The translations under genes and the position numbers were made by a program. A DNA stretch of 15,759 nucleotides. It comes from JALHVH01 sp964544265 (GTDB lineage: Bacteria; Acidobacteriota; Aminicenantia; Aminicenantales; Saccharicenantaceae). This document shows, one piece after another, positions 12,798 through 15,759 of this stretch; positions within the stretch are counted from its first letter, which is position 1, and every line of letters starts with the position of its first letter. A model generated the notes under the pieces. The model saw only the letters and a list, made by a program, of their open reading frames with translations. It did not search any database and was not told the DNA's origin. The stretch is from the NCBI GenBank assembly GCA_964544265.1, contig CAZJBD010000046.1, forward strand, positions 1 through 15,759, given 5' to 3'.

Positions 12798-14894
12798 ATG
12801 CGGTCGTATCCGGTCGAGAACGTGAGGAACATTGGGATCATGGCCCATATCGACGCGGGGAAGACGACCACGACGGAGCGGATCCTCTTTTATACGGGAA
12901 TCACGTACAAGATGGGAGAGGTGGACGAAGGAACGGCGGTCATGGATTGGATGGTCCAGGAACAGGAACGAGGGATCACGATCACCTCGGCCGCCACGAC
13001 CTGCTATTGGAATAACCACCGGATCAACATCATCGACACTCCCGGGCATGTGGATTTCACGGCTGAAGTCGAGCGCTCGCTAAGAGTCCTCGACGGGGCC
13101 ATTGCGATCTTATGCGGCGTGGGCGGCGTGGAGCCCCAGTCCGAGACCGTCTGGAGACAGGCCGACAGGTATCGAGTCCCCAGGATCGTCTACATCAATA
13201 AGATGGATAGAGTAGGCGCCGACCCCGAGAGGGCGGTCGAGCAGTTGCGAACGAGGGTTTCCGCCCTGCCCTTGCCGGTCCAGATTCCGATGGGCCGGGA
13301 GGAAGGCTTCCGGGGAGTCATCGACCTCGTCGAGAGAAAAGAGATCGACTGGGGGAAGGACATCCTCGGGACGGATTTCGAAGTTAGAGAGGTCTCTCGA
13401 GAGAATCGGGACCTCGTTGAGGAAACAAGGCAAAGAATGATCGAAACGATCAGCGAAACGGATGACTCCCTGATGCAGAAGTATCTGTACGGGGAGACAA
13501 TCTCCGTCCGGGAGATCAAAGGAGCCATCCGCAAGGGAACGATCGGCCTTAAGTTCGTTCCGGTCCTCTACGGGGCTTCCTTTAGGAACAAAGGGGTCCA
13601 CCCCCTCCTGGATGCTATCGTGGATTATCTGCCCTCGCCTGTCGACATCCCGCCCGTCGTCGGGCACCATCCCCGGACGCGGGCCTCTGAAATCCGCGCG
13701 GCCTCGGACAGCGAGCCCTTTTCGGCCCTCGTTTTTAAGATCATGAACGATACTTTCCTCGGCAATCTGGCCTTCTTTCGGGTGTATTCCGGCAAGGCGC
13801 GGGTGGGATCTTTAATCTATAACTCCGCAAAAGATGAAGAGGAAAAGCTCTCACGCCTCCTGGAGATGCACGCCAACAAGAGGAAAGAGGTTAAGGAGGT
13901 TTACGCGGGCGACATTGCGGCCATGGGCTCCATGAAGAGCCTTTCCACGGGAGATACCCTCTGTCTGAAGAGCCGCCCCATCGTCCTCGAATCAATCAAG
14001 TTCCCGGAACCCGTCATCTCCGCCACCATCGAGCCCCGATCGAAAACAGATCATGCCAAGCTGGCAAACGCCCTGGCCAGGTTCACCAAGGAAGATCCCA
14101 CTCTCAAAGTCATGCAGGACCCCATGACCGGGCAAACCCTCCTCAAAGGCATGGGGGAACTCCACCTGGACATCATCATGGACCGCATGGAGCGGGAGTT
14201 CGGGGTCCAGGCCAACCTCGGGAAGCCCCAGGTCGCTTACAAGGAGACGATCCAGGGGCCGGCCGAGGGAGAAGGGAAATACATCCGTCAGACCGGGGGC
14301 AAAGGCTTGTACGGACATTGCCGGATCGCCATCGAGCCGATCGGCCGGGGCAAGGGGTTCGAGTTTGCAGATAAAACGAGAGGAGGGGTCGTCCCCAGAG
14401 AGTTTGTCTCGGACATTGAAATGGGCATTCGAGAGGCTATGGAAGCCGGCCTCGTGGCGGGATTCCCCGTCACAGACCTGAAGGCCACGCTTCTGGACGG
14501 CTCCTACCACGAGGTGGATTCCAACCCGATCGCTTATAAGATCGCGGGCTCTCTGGCCTTGAAAGAAGCGGGCCGGAAAGCGAATCCCGTCATCCTGGAA
14601 CCCATTATGAACCTCGAGGTTATCAGCCCTGATGATTACCTCGGCGATATCGCAGGAGATATCAATTCCCGGCGCGGCCGGATCGAAGGGATGGAGCTCA
14701 GAGGGGGCGCCCGGGTCGTCCGGGTTCTTGTCCCCTTATCCGAAATGTTCGGGTATGCGACCGTGCTCCGGACCCTCACTCAGGGCCGCGGCGTCTTTTC
14801 TATGGAGTTTTATCAATACGAGAAAACGCCGGCGAACATTCAGGAAGAGATTATCGCCCGGATCGAAGGGAGATTGTCCCTCGAGAGGCAATAA
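12798..14894 (+). CDS. fusA: Elongation factor G
   Basis: EF-G is the GTPase that drives translocation of mRNA and tRNAs and, with RRF, ribosome recycling. The 698-residue product has all family parts. The GTPase motifs are AHIDAGKT (residues 16-23), RGIT (58-61), DTPGH (80-84) and NKMD (134-137). Domain II and III stretches include MHANKRKEVKEVYAGDIAAM and MGELHLDIIMDRMEREFGV. Domain IV carries GGKGLYGHCRIAIEP and LLDGSYHEVDSN, and domain V ends GRGVFSMEFYQYE. ILCGVGGVEPQSETVW replaces the commoner FDAVAGVEPQSETVW, so it may belong to a less common EF-G subgroup; this is not certain. AAGGA (12790-12794) or GGAG (12784-12787) could serve the ATG at 12798. It follows rpsG by 54 nt and precedes tuf by 35 nt. 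Confidence 0.97.
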   Translation: MRSYPVENVRNIGIMAHIDAGKTTTTERILFYTGITYKMGEVDEGTAVMDWMVQEQERGITITSAATTCYWNNHRINIIDTPGHVDFTAEVERSLRVLDGAIAILCGVGGVEPQSETVWRQADRYRVPRIVYINKMDRVGADPERAVEQLRTRVSALPLPVQIPMGREEGFRGVIDLVERKEIDWGKDILGTDFEVREVSRENRDLVEETRQRMIETISETDDSLMQKYLYGETISVREIKGAIRKGTIGLKFVPVLYGASFRNKGVHPLLDAIVDYLPSPVDIPPVVGHHPRTRASEIRAASDSEPFSALVFKIMNDTFLGNLAFFRVYSGKARVGSLIYNSAKDEEEKLSRLLEMHANKRKEVKEVYAGDIAAMGSMKSLSTGDTLCLKSRPIVLESIKFPEPVISATIEPRSKTDHAKLANALARFTKEDPTLKVMQDPMTGQTLLKGMGELHLDIIMDRMEREFGVQANLGKPQVAYKETIQGPAEGEGKYIRQTGGKGLYGHCRIAIEPIGRGKGFEFADKTRGGVVPREFVSDIEMGIREAMEAGLVAGFPVTDLKATLLDGSYHEVDSNPIAYKIAGSLALKEAGRKANPVILEPIMNLEVISPDDYLGDIAGDINSRRGRIEGMELRGGARVVRVLVPLSEMFGYATVLRTLTQGRGVFSMEFYQYEKTPANIQEEIIARIEGRLSLERQ

Positions 14895-14929
14895 ATATCA
14901 CGGGCACGATGAGAATCAGGAGGTAAGTC

Positions 14930-15759
14930 ATGGCGAAGGAAAAATTTGCGAGGACGAAGCCGCATGTCAACGTAGGGACGATAGGGCACATTGATCATGG
15001 GAAGACGACGCTGACGGCTGCGATCACGAAGGTTTTGGCGACGAAGGGGTTGGCGCAGGCGAAGAGCTATGATGAGGTGGCGAAGGCGGACGCGAAGATG
15101 TTTCGTCGGGACGCGACGAAGATCTTGACGGTGGCGTTGAGTCACGTGGAGTACGAATCGGAGAAGCGGCACTACGCGCACATAGACTGTCCTGGGCACG
15201 CGGACTACATCAAGAACATGATATCTGGGGCGGCGCAGATGGACGGGGCGGTGCTGGTGGTATCGGCGGCGGATGGGCCGATGCCGCAGACGCGGGAGCA
15301 CATTTTATTGGCGCGGCAGGTGAACGTGCCGTCGATCGTGGTGTTCATCAACAAGGTGGATTTGGCGGACGATCCGGAGATATTGGACTTGGTGGAGTTG
15401 GAGGTACGGGAGCTATTGACGAAGTACAATTTTCCTGGGGACAAGACGCCGGTGATACGCGGGAGTGCGATAAAGGTGTTGGAGGACGTCAAGGGGGAAT
15501 CGGCGAAGGCGATATGGGATTTGGTGAGGGCGATGGACGAGTTTATTCCGGAGCCGGTGCGGGAGGTGGACAAGCCGTTTTTGATGTCGATAGAGGACGT
15601 ATTTTCGATCACGGGGCGGGGGACGGTGGTGACGGGACGGGTGGACCGTGGGGTGGTGAAAGTTGGGGACGAGGTGGAGATCGTGGGATTTGGGGAGACG
15701 CGGAAGACGGTGGTGACCGGGGTGGAGATGTTCCGGAAGCTATTGGACCAGGCGCAGGC
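14930..15759 (+). CDS. tuf: Elongation factor Tu, N-terminal part (cut by the window edge), with variant switch I
   Basis: EF-Tu carries aminoacyl-tRNA to the ribosome as a GTP complex. The first 276 codons are present and the frame is open to the window edge. The GTPase motifs are GHIDHGKT (residues 19-26), DCPGH (86-90) and NKVD, and domain 2 starts near DKPFLMSIEDVFSITGRG. The effector loop is unusual: where EF-Tu normally reads ARGITI, residues 58-71 read RRDATKILTVALSH, with five extra residues, although Thr67 aligns with the magnesium-binding threonine. Codon use differs sharply from every neighbour: GCG, GGG, GTG, ACG and TTG dominate, ATA is frequent, CTC and GCC are absent. A perfect AGGAGGT (14918-14924) lies 5 nt before the ATG. 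It is the last str operon gene visible. Confidence 0.95.
   Translation, partial: MAKEKFARTKPHVNVGTIGHIDHGKTTLTAAITKVLATKGLAQAKSYDEVAKADAKMFRRDATKILTVALSHVEYESEKRHYAHIDCPGHADYIKNMISGAAQMDGAVLVVSAADGPMPQTREHILLARQVNVPSIVVFINKVDLADDPEILDLVELEVRELLTKYNFPGDKTPVIRGSAIKVLEDVKGESAKAIWDLVRAMDEFIPEPVREVDKPFLMSIEDVFSITGRGTVVTGRVDRGVVKVGDEVEIVGFGETRKTVVTGVEMFRKLLDQAQ

Noticed and set aside
11766..13049. A 427-codon open frame on the minus strand across rpsL, rpsG and the start of fusA
   Set aside because: It lies opposite three certain genes and the str promoter. Its product is low-complexity and without recognisable motifs, as expected from the antisense of C- and G-ending codons.
14840..15612. Arginine-rich and other open frames opposite the right-edge tuf
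   Set aside because: They result from the extreme use of G-ending codons in tuf, which removes stop codons on the other strand. The plus strand encodes an unmistakable EF-Tu.

Overview
The window is a bacterial housekeeping block with every gene on the + strand. The order is tuf (3' end only), rpmG, tRNA-Trp, secE, nusG, rplK, rplA, rplJ, rplL, rpoB, rpoC, rpsL, rpsG, fusA, tuf (5' part only). This is the classic secE-nusG-rpl-rpoBC cluster followed directly by the str operon, with a tuf gene at each edge. No mobile element, CRISPR array, rRNA or phage gene is visible. The longest stretch without a gene is 130 nt (11741-11870), and it holds a strong promoter.

Organism: moderately GC-rich by eye, with C- and G-ending codons and Shine-Dalgarno sites before nearly every gene. 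RpoB carries the long helical insertion found near residue 940-1040 of the E. coli protein, and RpoC carries the two-lobed insertion inside the trigger loop. Both point to a Gram-negative-type lineage (Proteobacteria, Acidobacteriota, Planctomycetota, Bacteroidota and relatives) rather than Bacillota or Actinomycetota. Acidobacteriota or Aminicenantota-like is a low-confidence guess; the sequence alone does not fix the phylum.

Region by region: 1-327 holds the end of one tuf, the zinc-type L33 gene and a complete tRNA-Trp. 382-3231 encodes the translocase subunit SecE, the elongation factor NusG and the L11, L1, L10 and L7/L12 stalk-region proteins, mostly packed a few bases apart. 3309-11740 encodes the beta and beta' subunits of RNA polymerase, overlapping by 4 nt. 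A consensus extended -10 promoter at 11775-11803 then drives rpsL-rpsG-fusA-tuf. Together the products form the core of transcription (RpoB, RpoC, NusG) and of ribosome assembly and elongation (L33, L11, L1, L10, L7/L12, S12, S7, EF-G, EF-Tu, tRNA-Trp), plus one secretion subunit.

Most of the window is ordinary. Three points stand out. First, RpoB has an approximately 61-residue insertion with eight cysteines in four CxC/CxxC pairs, which looks like one or two zinc ribbons. Second, the tuf gene at the right edge has codon use very unlike all its neighbours, and its switch I region lacks the usual RGITI motif and is five residues longer. Third, the 5' leaders of rpoB and rpsL carry possible translational control features: a hairpin over the rpoB ribosome binding site, and a six-codon reading frame ending in the rpsL ribosome binding site.
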